Notes under the pieces: model-generated
What the model saw: the letters and a program-made list of their open reading frames with translations, nothing else
What the model was told of the DNA's origin: nothing
The model's database searches: none
Part shown: positions 43,109 through 50,980 of the stretch, in pieces
Numbering within the stretch: position 1 is the stretch's first letter
Layout of the letters: every line of letters begins with the position of its first letter
Origin: Bacillus sp. FJAT-52991
GTDB taxonomy: Bacteria > Bacillota > Bacilli > Bacillales > Domibacillaceae
DNA length: 64,000 nt
Assembly (NCBI RefSeq): GCF_037201805.1
Contig: NZ_CP147404.1
Span: 2,958,501-3,022,500, forward strand
Direction of reading: 5' to 3'
Made by a program: the position numbers and the translations under genes

Positions 43109-44023
43109 TTAAGTCAATGCCTTAGAGAAAGACTCCAGCATTTCACGACGATGATAAAAAATACCAGTACCGATTTTATCCTCTGTCCAAGTAATCGTTG
43201 GAAAATCTGAGTAAGATACATAACCACTCGCAAATGCTTCATTGCGGTTGCCTGAAGGATCGAAGAAATAAACCGTCTGCCCGCGAGTAATGCCGTGACG
43301 AGTAGGTGTCACCTCCACCGGCACTTCATTTTTTGTTAAAATATCAGCGGCTTTCAACACTTCATACCAGTTATCCACATAAAATCCAGCATGATGGAAC
43401 TTCGCATCTGGTCCTTTCACAAAAGCGATATCATGCGCTTTATTCGTCGCCGCTAAGAAGCTGCCAAGCATCACTTCTCCATCAACAGTGACGATCTTCT
43501 CCGTTTGGTGAAAATCAAGCACTTCAGTAAAAAAGCGCGTCACCGATTCTAAATCATCACCTGTTAGTAGCGCATGATCGAGACGATGAGGGGCGATCCC
43601 TTTTAATCCATCTGGCCAAGGATGAGGATTGATGATCCCTGTTCCTGTACCGACTTGTTCGATCTCGGTATACAGCTCAACCATATGACCTGTCGGAATT
43701 TCAAAGCGAATTGCTTGTCCTTCCGCCAGTCGACTTTTGTCCGCTATCCGCGTCAGTTTGCAGCCAAATTGCTCAATTTTAAATTCCAGCTTCTCTAATT
43801 CATGAACATCCTTTACTTTAAATGCCATATGATCCATGCCAGCTGAATCTGATTTTTGTAAAATAATGCTGTGATGATCGTACTCATCCCATGCCTTTAA
43901 ATAGACTCGGTCGCCATCGCGTCCCGTTTCTTGCAAGCCGATAATGTTGGTATAATATTTCACTGACTCCTCTAAATCCATCACTCGCAGTTCCAATCGT
44001 CCAATCCGCATAATGCCACTCAT
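43109..44023 (-). CDS. dmpB: catechol 2,3-dioxygenase
   Basis: Product of 304 residues, two-domain extradiol dioxygenase. Fe(II) ligands fall exactly where expected: His150 (HRLDHALL), His211 (KFHHAGFY) and Glu262 (GNRNEAFA), offset by three from the P. putida mt-2 enzyme. His243 and Tyr252-type second-sphere residues are also present (RHGITRGQTVYFFDPSGN). It opens catechol to 2-hydroxymuconic semialdehyde. The ATG overlaps the stop of the upstream HbpS-like gene (ATGA). Confidence 0.96.
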   Translation of the reverse strand: MSGIMRIGRLELRVMDLEESVKYYTNIIGLQETGRDGDRVYLKAWDEYDHHSIILQKSDSAGMDHMAFKVKDVHELEKLEFKIEQFGCKLTRIADKSRLAEGQAIRFEIPTGHMVELYTEIEQVGTGTGIINPHPWPDGLKGIAPHRLDHALLTGDDLESVTRFFTEVLDFHQTEKIVTVDGEVMLGSFLAATNKAHDIAFVKGPDAKFHHAGFYVDNWYEVLKAADILTKNEVPVEVTPTRHGITRGQTVYFFDPSGNRNEAFASGYVSYSDFPTITWTEDKIGTGIFYHRREMLESFSKALT

Positions 44024-44448
44024 TTGTTAACCTCCTCCTTAATTTGTAATAAAGCTGCCTCACAGCATGCTTGATCTTCTTCCAGTGTTCCACCGCTTAC
44101 ACCAATGCCTCCAGCCAGCTCGTCGCCACAACGAACAGGATACCCTCCCCCAAACACAGTCAGCCGATTTGTATGAACGATGCCTGATTTTAACGATGGT
44201 TCATCTTTAATCAATTCGTACCATTCATGAGTAGGCAAACCGAATGCTGCAGCCGTATACGCTTTGTTCTGCGCAATATCCACACTCAACAACGGAGCGT
44301 GATCCATTCTCGTAAAAGCGATTAAATGTCCGCCGTTATCCACAATTGCCACGTTGACAGCGACCCGAAGCTCTTCTGCTTTATCCACAGCTGCTTCTAG
44401 CATTCTAGTCGCTAGTTCTCTAGATATTGTTTTTTGCTCAAGAAACAT
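44020..44448 (-). CDS. HbpS/GlcG-like protein in the catechol operon
   Basis: Product of 142 residues, the GlcG/HbpS (DUF336) fold: AVNVAIVDNGGHLIAFTRMD, QNKAYTAAAFGLPTHEWYEL and FGGGYPVRCGDELAGGIGVSGG. Proteins of this family bind haem or cobalamin or act as small accessory factors, and occur in aromatic-degradation operons. A role in protecting or loading iron for the dioxygenase encoded next is inference. It is translationally coupled to that gene. Confidence 0.88.
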   Translation of the reverse strand: MFLEQKTISRELATRMLEAAVDKAEELRVAVNVAIVDNGGHLIAFTRMDHAPLLSVDIAQNKAYTAAAFGLPTHEWYELIKDEPSLKSGIVHTNRLTVFGGGYPVRCGDELAGGIGVSGGTLEEDQACCEAALLQIKEEVNK

Positions 44449-44463
44449 CTTTATGCCTCCTTA

Positions 44464-45285
44464 CTAAACAAGTAGTTCCTCCCTCTCCCTAAACAAGCAG
44501 CGTTGCCATTCGACTGAGACATACTCTCTTGGCATCAAATCCGACTTTTCCACATCTGGCAAAAAAATTTGACCTGACTCTTTCGTCACAATAGCCTCTG
44601 TCAACAATTCTCCTTTTTTACTGTGGATAGTTACCTCATATCGCCCAGGGGAAGGAAGCATATAGTAAGACTTCATCAAAATAACGGTCCCAACAACTCG
44701 ACCTTCCACACGGTACGCTTCTCCCAAGCAAGCAGAAATCTCTTCGACTGCTCCTGTACGGATTTTCTCACGAATCAAAGTGGAACTAATTTTCTCTCCA
44801 TGACACACGACTTTTTCCACTTTCGTCACTTCAAGAAGGCCGCCAGAATCCATTTTCATCCGGTCCATATGCCCTTCGCCACGGCAGCCATAAGCATAAT
44901 CGAAGCCTGCCACGGCATGAACAGCCCCAAGATCAAGCAAATATTTCTTCACAAACCTCTCTGGCGTCAAGGTAGCAAACGCCGGATCAAAAGGAACAAT
45001 GTAACAAAGGTCCACCCCAAGTTCTTCAAAAATTCGTTGCTTTTCCGTGACCGGCATTAAATAATCTACTTCCTGTTTCCCTTTCGATAACACCGTTTTC
45101 GGATGTGGAAAAAAAGTCATCACAGCAAGCAATACACCCTTTTCGCGAGCGATTTTTCTTGCTTCACTAATCACTTGGCGATGACCAAGATGAACGCCAT
45201 CAAAAAATCCGAGAGCAACGACGCAAGGCTCTGGTTGTCGTTGCAGCTCCCTTAGTTTTCGTGGCTCCAATTCAATGGCTTTCAA
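44464..45285 (-). CDS. RibF-like FAD synthetase dedicated to the operon
   Basis: Product of 273 residues. The FMN adenylyltransferase half is intact: GFFDGVHLGHRQVI (HxGH-type nucleotide site, residues 32-35), FFPHPKTVLS, ISSTLIREKI. The riboflavin kinase half is short and lacks the usual GxPTAN loop (RVVGTVILMKSYYMLPSPGRYEV), so it may only make FAD from FMN. Lying beside the FAD-dependent hydroxylase and its reductase, it would boost FAD supply. Starts with TTG after GGAGGG. Confidence 0.85.
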   Translation of the reverse strand: MKAIELEPRKLRELQRQPEPCVVALGFFDGVHLGHRQVISEARKIAREKGVLLAVMTFFPHPKTVLSKGKQEVDYLMPVTEKQRIFEELGVDLCYIVPFDPAFATLTPERFVKKYLLDLGAVHAVAGFDYAYGCRGEGHMDRMKMDSGGLLEVTKVEKVVCHGEKISSTLIREKIRTGAVEEISACLGEAYRVEGRVVGTVILMKSYYMLPSPGRYEVTIHSKKGELLTEAIVTKESGQIFLPDVEKSDLMPREYVSVEWQRCLFREREELLV

Positions 45286-45298
45286 GCGGCTCCCTCCT

Positions 45299-45775
45299 TT
45301 AAGTGGTTGACACTTCCTCCAACAATGAACGGTAGCGGCTGCTAAAATAAATAAGCGGATCTCTTTCTTCTATTTCAACGGCCGTCGCTTTTCCAATAAA
45401 TAACGTATGATCCCCTTCCACATGTTCTGCCGCCACTTCACATGTAATTTGTGCCACACTTCCGGCAAGCACCGGCTGCCCAGCGAGACGATCGAACGCC
45501 ACCTCTTGCTTTTCCTTAATCTGGCCGGCAAAGATCATTGAAAGCTCCTGTTGATCAGCCGCTAATATATTCACCGTAAACTTCTGACTGTTTTTAATTT
45601 TTTCGAGCATTTGTGCTCTCTCACCGATAGAAATGACGACAAGCTTCGGATCAAGTGACACAGACATAAACGCATTCGCTGTCATGCCATGCACATCTCC
45701 ATCTATTTCTGTTAAAATCACATTCACACCCGTGGCAAACTTGCCCATCGTATTTCGAAATTGCCGATCATCCAC
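45299..45775 (-). CDS. pheA2: flavin reductase of the two-component phenol hydroxylase
   Basis: Product of 158 residues, FMN-binding split-barrel: FRNTMGKFATGVNVILTEID, HGMTANAFMSVSLDPKLVVISI and GDHTLFIGKATAVEI. PheA2/HpaC-type enzymes reduce FAD with NADH and pass it to the oxygenase. GTG start after GGAGGG. It lies directly after the oxygenase gene. Confidence 0.93.
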   Translation of the reverse strand: MDDRQFRNTMGKFATGVNVILTEIDGDVHGMTANAFMSVSLDPKLVVISIGERAQMLEKIKNSQKFTVNILAADQQELSMIFAGQIKEKQEVAFDRLAGQPVLAGSVAQITCEVAAEHVEGDHTLFIGKATAVEIEERDPLIYFSSRYRSLLEEVSTT

Positions 45776-45819
45776 GTTCGTTCCCTCCTTCTACACTGTT
45801 CATATAGGAAAAAATAAGT

Positions 45820-47331
45820 TTATTTCACTGGCACTTTTTGATCTGTCTCTTTCCAAACAGAATTGGTCCAGCCATGTAAGTCATAATCAGCCAATGCACT
45901 ATCAACAAATGATTTAAATTGATTCGCTGCCCCTGTTCCTTCGGCGTGTTTCAACGCTTCTAAACGAATGTTTTCATGATTCCCAGCATAGTTCACTTCA
46001 TACAACTCATGACGGCCACCAAACTCGGTGCCAATCGCATCCCAAATCATTTTCATCAATTTCACACGTTCTTCGGCATTAATACCTGAGCCGCAATAAT
46101 ATTTATCTAGGTAAGGACGAAGCTCTGGACTTAAGAAATCTTTCGCACTCGATGGCAGCTGGATTAATCCGCCTGCGACCACTTGTTCAAAAATATTTTT
46201 CACTCGCACCCACGTCATCGGTGCCAATACACGATAGGAATTCGCATAGAAGCCATTTGGAATCGCGACACCATTTTGACCAAACTCCGGATCTGTCGCC
46301 ATCGCTGTTGTCAGCCCCCAGAACATATTTCGAAGCGCAAGCACCTCGCCAATATTGGCCTGAACTCCTCTAAATTGCTTCGTTCCTGATGCTTCCGTTG
46401 CTTTTAATAACAAGCCGGCCATGAAATCGAGCTTGACTGCAAATCGAGTACAGCCGTGGAATGTAAAGCGGTTAAAAAATCCTGTCTGAACGAAAAAGTT
46501 ATTCGTAATATCGATGTTTTTATACGCCAAAACGTCTTCCCACGGAATAAAGACATCATCAAGCACAATCACCGCATCATTCTCATCAAAGCGACTTGAT
46601 AACGGATAATCGTAAGGTGAACCTGTTGTTGCTGCCTGTAATTCATACGATTGACGGCTAATCATTTTCACTCCAGGAGCATTCATCGGCACAAAGAAGA
46701 TCAGGGCATGACTTTGATCCCCATCTCCTAAATCCATTGGTCCATAGTTTGAAACGAAATTATAATGCGTCAGCGCCGCCGCGGTTCCAACCATTTTCGC
46801 TCCGCTCACGACAATTCCATCATCCCGTTCCTTCACCGCACGAACAAAGACATCCTTATTTTCATGCAATGGCTTCGAGCGATCGACTTGTGGATTAATA
46901 ATCGTGTGATTGACAAAGGGCACATCTTTCGTCGTTTTTTTGTACCAAGTCTTTGCGCTATTCTCGAATCCTTGGTAATATGTGGAGTAAGCATCTAAAT
47001 GAGCAGTGAACGATGCCTTGTAATCAGGGGTGCGTCCCATAAATCCGTAGCTCAATCTAGCCCATTGAGCGATCGCATCCCTTGATTCCAATAAATCTTG
47101 CGCACTTTTTGGCGTCTTGAAGAACTTATGCGTTCGGTCACCATATTCCGTCTCCGTCGTCAAAATCTTCCCCATCTCCGGATCATGAAGAGCATCATAC
47201 ATGCGAGCAATCGAACGTGCTGAATTTCGATAAGCCGGATGCTCCGTCACATCAGCAATTCTCTCCCCATTCAAATACACAGCCCTGCCATCATTCAAGC
47301 TCTCTAAATACTCCTGACCATTTAACATCAT
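45820..47331 (-). CDS. pheA1: phenol 2-hydroxylase / 4-HPA 3-hydroxylase oxygenase component
   Basis: Product of 503 residues, the HpaB/PheA1 family (acyl-CoA dehydrogenase-like fold). Signatures: the N-terminal GQEYLESLNDGRAVYLNGERI, VQSKPLHENKDVFV-type region, VSGAKMVGTAAALTHYNFV and DAVIVLDDVFIPWEDV. It hydroxylates phenol to catechol with reduced FAD; cluster context favours phenol over 4-hydroxyphenylacetate. First gene of the operon; start at 47331 after AAGGAGTG, not the long upstream frame. Confidence 0.92.
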   Translation of the reverse strand: MMLNGQEYLESLNDGRAVYLNGERIADVTEHPAYRNSARSIARMYDALHDPEMGKILTTETEYGDRTHKFFKTPKSAQDLLESRDAIAQWARLSYGFMGRTPDYKASFTAHLDAYSTYYQGFENSAKTWYKKTTKDVPFVNHTIINPQVDRSKPLHENKDVFVRAVKERDDGIVVSGAKMVGTAAALTHYNFVSNYGPMDLGDGDQSHALIFFVPMNAPGVKMISRQSYELQAATTGSPYDYPLSSRFDENDAVIVLDDVFIPWEDVLAYKNIDITNNFFVQTGFFNRFTFHGCTRFAVKLDFMAGLLLKATEASGTKQFRGVQANIGEVLALRNMFWGLTTAMATDPEFGQNGVAIPNGFYANSYRVLAPMTWVRVKNIFEQVVAGGLIQLPSSAKDFLSPELRPYLDKYYCGSGINAEERVKLMKMIWDAIGTEFGGRHELYEVNYAGNHENIRLEALKHAEGTGAANQFKSFVDSALADYDLHGWTNSVWKETDQKVPVK

Positions 47332-47373
47332 TTTCACTCCTTTTTTGTAAACCCTTACATTATTGATTATTTT

Positions 47374-47393
47374 GAAATATCTAATAATATTTC
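47374..47393. promoter_or_regulatory. candidate operator in the phenol operon promoter
   Basis: GAAATAT-CTAATA-ATATTTC, perfect seven-base arms, 42 bases before the pheA1 start. Possible binding site for the hybrid regulator; AT-rich sequence makes chance occurrence possible. Confidence 0.4.
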
Positions 47394-47498
47394 TTGAGTA
47401 ATATCTTACTTTCTGGAAAAGAAAGAGACAATGACATGAACTGTTAGAAAAAAAGAAGTTTTTAGCCATTATGTGTTAGAGGCCTAGTGAGTGCTGAT

Positions 47499-47604
47499 AA
47501 AGTGAAACTTCAATCAGTGGGGGTTTTCTTCATCCCCCCTACATATCTGCGCTTCTTCTGCCATGTTGAGGTTGGGGTCTTGCAGCCCGTTAATGCGGGA
47601 TAAA
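47499..47604 (+). repeat. modular structured repeat, copy 2 (106 nt, internal deletion)
   Basis: Same 5' end (AAAGTGAAACTTCAATCAGTG) and 3' end (CAGCCCGTTAATGCGGGATAAA, last 22 bases ending 47604) as copy 1. About 47 bases are lost between two C-rich CCCCCTAC stretches, removing half of each hairpin. Lies upstream of pheA1 in the opposite orientation. Confidence 0.85.
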
Positions 47605-47701
47605 TTTGTTTATAGACCGACAAAGTTGGGTAAAAACTGATTAAACCCATTTGCAAATCGATAAATTTCGACAAAGATACTGATCCATCTCTATTAAACA
47701 C

Positions 47702-47726
47702 AAAAAAAAACGGCCCATTGGCCGCT
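47702..47726 (-). terminator. intrinsic terminator of the 48-residue gene
   Basis: GCGGCCAATGGGCCG hairpin followed by nine T on the minus strand. Confidence 0.8.
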
Positions 47727-47730
47727 ACTT

Positions 47731-47877
47731 TTAAAGTCTATGTATTTCATCTTTATACATTTCTTGCATTCTTTCTATAATGACGTGCATAACTTGTTCT
47801 ACTTTGCTGTCGTCTCGATGCCCTTCTTTAATTGCTTCTTGCATGAGCAACAATAACTGCTTCTGTTCTTGCACCAT
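47731..47877 (-). CDS. 48-residue small charged helical protein
   Basis: ATG at 47877 is preceded at seven bases by GAGGTAG and followed by 48 codons (MVQEQKQLLLLMQEAIKEGH ... VMHVIIERMQEMYKDEIHRL), a single amphipathic helical chain. A strong terminator follows the stop. The gene is too short for most ORF callers but has start site, codon pattern and terminator. Function unknown. Confidence 0.65.
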   Translation of the reverse strand: MVQEQKQLLLLMQEAIKEGHRDDSKVEQVMHVIIERMQEMYKDEIHRL

Positions 47878-48012
47878 TTTAACTACCTCGATCATTGGTT
47901 TATTTATTTCACTTTACTAACAGCTATATCATACAACAAAGTTAGGAATCTTCCAAGAATTCATACTCAAACTTCCTTTTTTTGTAACAATTCATAAAAT
48001 TTTATTTTTCAT

Positions 48013-48054
48013 TTGACTTATATGATAAAAAATATTAAATTATAATTATTATTA
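48013..48054 (+). promoter_or_regulatory. katA promoter with PerR box
   Basis: TTGACT (48013-48018), 17 bases, TAAATT; overlapping it TTATAATTATTATTA (48040-48054) matches the PerR box TTATAATnATTATAA at all but one defined position. Implies peroxide derepression of the catalase. Confidence 0.7.
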
Positions 48055-48071
48055 AAAAGGAGTGATTGTTA

Positions 48072-49520
48072 ATGAAGAGAGATTTTACGACAAATCAAGG
48101 GGTCCCTGTAGCAGATAATCAAAACTCCAAAACGGCCGGACGCCGAGGCTCTACTTTATTAGAAGACTATCAATTAATTGAAAAATTAGCTCACTTTGAC
48201 CGCGAACGTATTCCTGAGCGGGTCGTTCACGCAAGAGGTGCAGGTGCACACGGGGTCTTTGTGGTGAAAAATAGCATGAAAAAATATACACGTGCAGCAT
48301 TTTTACAAGAAGAAGGATTAGAGACGCCTGTATTTGCCCGCTTTTCCACTGTCATTCATGGACAGCATTCACCTGAAACGGCTCGTGACCCGCGTGGATT
48401 CTCTGTTAAATTTTATACAGAAGAAGGAAACTACGATTTTGTTGGGAATAATCTTCCTATCTTCTTTATTCGTGATGCGATTAAATTCCCGGATGTCATC
48501 CACTCCTTGAAGCCAGACCCTGTCACAAATATTCAACATCCTGAACGTTATTGGGACTTTATGTCACTATCACCAGAAACAACGAATATGCTTCTTCACC
48601 TATTCACAGACGAAGGCATTCCAGCAAGCTACCGCCATATGCGTGGATCAAGTGTTCATTCGTTCAAATGGTTTAATGAAGAAGGAAAAACCGTTTATGT
48701 CAAATTGCGTTGGCAGCCAAAGGAAGGTATTAAAAACCTTTCGATTGAAGAAGCAGCGAAAATTCAAGGAGAAGACTTTAACCATGCTACTCGCGACTTA
48801 TATGAAGCGATTGAAAGTGGCAATTACCCAGAGTGGGATTTATATGTGCAAGTGCTAGACCCTGCTGATATGGATAAGTTTGACTTCGATCCACTAGATG
48901 CGACAAAAGATTGGTTAGAGGAAGATATTTCATGGGAGCTAGTTGGGACAATGACATTGAACAGAAATCCAGAGAATTTCTTCTCTGAAGTCGAATCTGT
49001 CAGCTTTAATCCAGGTGTCCTTGTACCGGGAATGCTGCCTTCTGAGGATAAATTGTTACAAGGTCGTCTATTCTCCTATTCTGATACGCAACGTCACAGA
49101 TTAGGAGCTAACTATTTGCAATTAAATATCAACTCTCCGAAAAAGGAAGTTCATAATTATCAACGTGACGGCTATATGCCCATGAAACAGCAAACAAGTC
49201 GAATTAATTATGAGCCAAATAGTTATGAAGAAACACCGAAAGAAGTCAGCCAGTATCAAGAGCCGCTTCAACCGATGGAAGGAATGGCTGGGCGACAAGC
49301 GATTGAGAAAACGAATCATTTTGGGCAAGCAGGCCGCATTTATCGTAGCTATGACGAAGCAACTAAACAGGCTCTCATTAAAAATATTCTCAATGACTTC
49401 AAGCAAATTAAGAATCGCGACATCGTAGCGCGCGTAATTTCTCATTTTTATCAAGCAGATGAGCAACTAGGAAAAACATTAGCTGAACAAGCAAAAGTAG
49501 AACTTGCTATTCAAAAATAA
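48072..49520 (+). CDS. katA: monofunctional haem catalase
   Basis: Product of 482 residues, small-subunit clade 3 catalase as in B. subtilis KatA. Catalytic His53 in ERVVHARGAGAHG, Asn in NNLPIFFIRDAIKFPD, and proximal haem Tyr in GRLFSYSDTQRHRLG. AAAGGAGTGA precedes the ATG at 48072. It decomposes H2O2; the PerR box upstream explains control. The neighbouring dioxygenase operon is oxidant-sensitive, but co-regulation is not evident. Confidence 0.97.
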   Translation: MKRDFTTNQGVPVADNQNSKTAGRRGSTLLEDYQLIEKLAHFDRERIPERVVHARGAGAHGVFVVKNSMKKYTRAAFLQEEGLETPVFARFSTVIHGQHSPETARDPRGFSVKFYTEEGNYDFVGNNLPIFFIRDAIKFPDVIHSLKPDPVTNIQHPERYWDFMSLSPETTNMLLHLFTDEGIPASYRHMRGSSVHSFKWFNEEGKTVYVKLRWQPKEGIKNLSIEEAAKIQGEDFNHATRDLYEAIESGNYPEWDLYVQVLDPADMDKFDFDPLDATKDWLEEDISWELVGTMTLNRNPENFFSEVESVSFNPGVLVPGMLPSEDKLLQGRLFSYSDTQRHRLGANYLQLNINSPKKEVHNYQRDGYMPMKQQTSRINYEPNSYEETPKEVSQYQEPLQPMEGMAGRQAIEKTNHFGQAGRIYRSYDEATKQALIKNILNDFKQIKNRDIVARVISHFYQADEQLGKTLAEQAKVELAIQK

Positions 49521-49524
49521 TGGC

Positions 49525-49560
49525 TAGAGGCAGGGGAAGAAAAGTTCCTCTGCCTTTTAA
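49525..49560 (+). terminator. intrinsic terminator of katA
   Basis: AGAGGCAGGGGAAG ... GTTCCTCTGCCTTTT hairpin. Confidence 0.8.
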
Positions 49561-49697
49561 ATTGTAAACTTTTTTAAAACGTTTCGATAAAAATTTAATA
49601 ATTTTTTTCTTTTTTGACATTCTACTGACACATTGTTCCTATAGAGTATAATTATCAGGTAAAGATTTCTGCTTATCCGATATAGGAGGAATAATAA

Positions 49698-50069
49698 ATG
49701 AAGAAAAAAACGATGTCTTATGTAATGAGCGGAGCCCTTTCCATTAGCATTTTAGGATCAGCACATACAGTTGCAGCGGCAGAAGGACCAGCGACTACCG
49801 TAACTAAGACGGAGGCTTCTTCTTTGAAGTATAAGGAAGGATTACAAATTAAAAAAATTAGAGATTTTTCAGAGATCATCCGTGAACAAGCCGAGGAATT
49901 TAGGATTGAACATAACGGGAAAGACTTTGAAACCGTAGCGAAAGAAGTCCGCGAAGCGAAATTAAAAAAGCAAGCGGAAGAGTACGGTATTTCTCATAAA
50001 AATAAAGATTATCAAACATTAATGAAAGAAGTTCGCCAAGCGCAGCAACAAGCAAAAGCTCAGCGCTAA
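49698..50069 (+). CDS. small secreted protein with duplicated helical motif
   Basis: Product of 123 residues: Sec signal peptide (KKKTMSYVMSGALSISILGS, cleavage near VAAA-E). A mature part follows with two copies of a motif of about 26 residues (EQAEEFRIEHNGKDFETVAK and KQAEEYGISHKNKDYQTLMK). The [E/K]QAEE-x-x-I-x-H-x-x-KD pattern occurs in uncharacterised exported Bacillus proteins. AGGAGG precedes ATG. It precedes a two-component system by 215 bases, with its own terminator. Confidence 0.8.
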   Translation: MKKKTMSYVMSGALSISILGSAHTVAAAEGPATTVTKTEASSLKYKEGLQIKKIRDFSEIIREQAEEFRIEHNGKDFETVAKEVREAKLKKQAEEYGISHKNKDYQTLMKEVRQAQQQAKAQR

Positions 50070-50081
50070 GTGGTGTTTTTT

Positions 50082-50107
50082 AGAAGCTGTCTTATTGGCA
50101 GCTTCTT
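50082..50107 (+). terminator. intrinsic terminator
   Basis: AGAAGCTG/CAGCTTCT hairpin with TTT, after the small secreted protein gene. Confidence 0.75.
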
Positions 50108-50284
50108 TATGTTTTTTTATATAATAGGCTGTATTAACGTGTAGTATTGACTTTCGTTTCATTCACTTTCAGCGTCCGCTGAAAGCGTGCAAAATAGCCA
50201 TTTTGCATGAATGAGTCAAAAACACTCAAAATCCACATCATTGTTTAACAAAACTATACAATAAAGAAAAAAGGAGTGAGGCTG

Positions 50285-50980
50285 ATGGTAGCAACGATTT
50301 TATTAGCAGAAGATGAACCGGCAATCAGCCAAGTATTAAAGGCTTATTTGCACAAAGGCGGTTTTCAAGTCACACAAGCATTTGATGGAGAAAAAGCGAT
50401 CGAGCTGTTCCAAACGGAGCAACCGGCACTCGTTTTACTCGATGTGATGATGCCAAAAGCGGACGGATGGACCGTGTTAAAAACGATTCGAGAGTCCAGC
50501 TCTTGTCCCGTCATCATGTTAACGGCTCTTGGCGATGTCAATTACCGACTGTCCGGCTTAAACGGTGGCGCCGATGATTATATTACAAAGCCCTTTAACG
50601 GAGAAGAAGTCGTTGCACGAGTAAAAGCTGTCTTAAGAAGAACAGGCGAAGATACTCCTCCTTCTTCTGTAACAAGCTATGGGTGTTTAACCATCGACCG
50701 CACAGCTCATCGAGTGACAATTAAGGAGGAAGAAATCTCACTGCCTCCACGCGATTTATCAGTGTTGTTCTTCCTTGCATCTCAACCAAATCGCACCTTT
50801 ACTCGCGAGCAACTAATTGAGCATGTATGGGGACAGGATTATGATGGCAGTGATCGAGCGGTTGATCTCTCCATTAAACGGCTTAGAAAATCATTACAGG
50901 ACTGGCCGAAATCAGAAGGAGAAATTAAAACATTGCGAGGATTGGGGTATCAATTTTGTATTTATGAAAAAGACGAATAG
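50285..50980 (+). CDS. OmpR-family response regulator
   Basis: Product of 231 residues. Receiver with LLAEDEPA acidic pocket, phospho-acceptor Asp53 (LLDVMMP), Thr82 region TALGD and Lys105 (ITKPFN). OmpR-type winged helix at 135-228 (LPPRDLSVLFFLAS ... RAVDLSIKRLRKSL ... KTLRGLGYQF). Start at 50285 after AAAGGAGTGAG. It overlaps the kinase gene by 17 bases. Target genes unknown. Confidence 0.95.
   Translation: MVATILLAEDEPAISQVLKAYLHKGGFQVTQAFDGEKAIELFQTEQPALVLLDVMMPKADGWTVLKTIRESSSCPVIMLTALGDVNYRLSGLNGGADDYITKPFNGEEVVARVKAVLRRTGEDTPPSSVTSYGCLTIDRTAHRVTIKEEEISLPPRDLSVLFFLASQPNRTFTREQLIEHVWGQDYDGSDRAVDLSIKRLRKSLQDWPKSEGEIKTLRGLGYQFCIYEKDE

Noticed and set aside
47510..47701. Minus-strand frame of 63 codons
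   Set aside because: Begins in AT-rich sequence without a ribosome-binding site and ends inside modular repeat copy 2.
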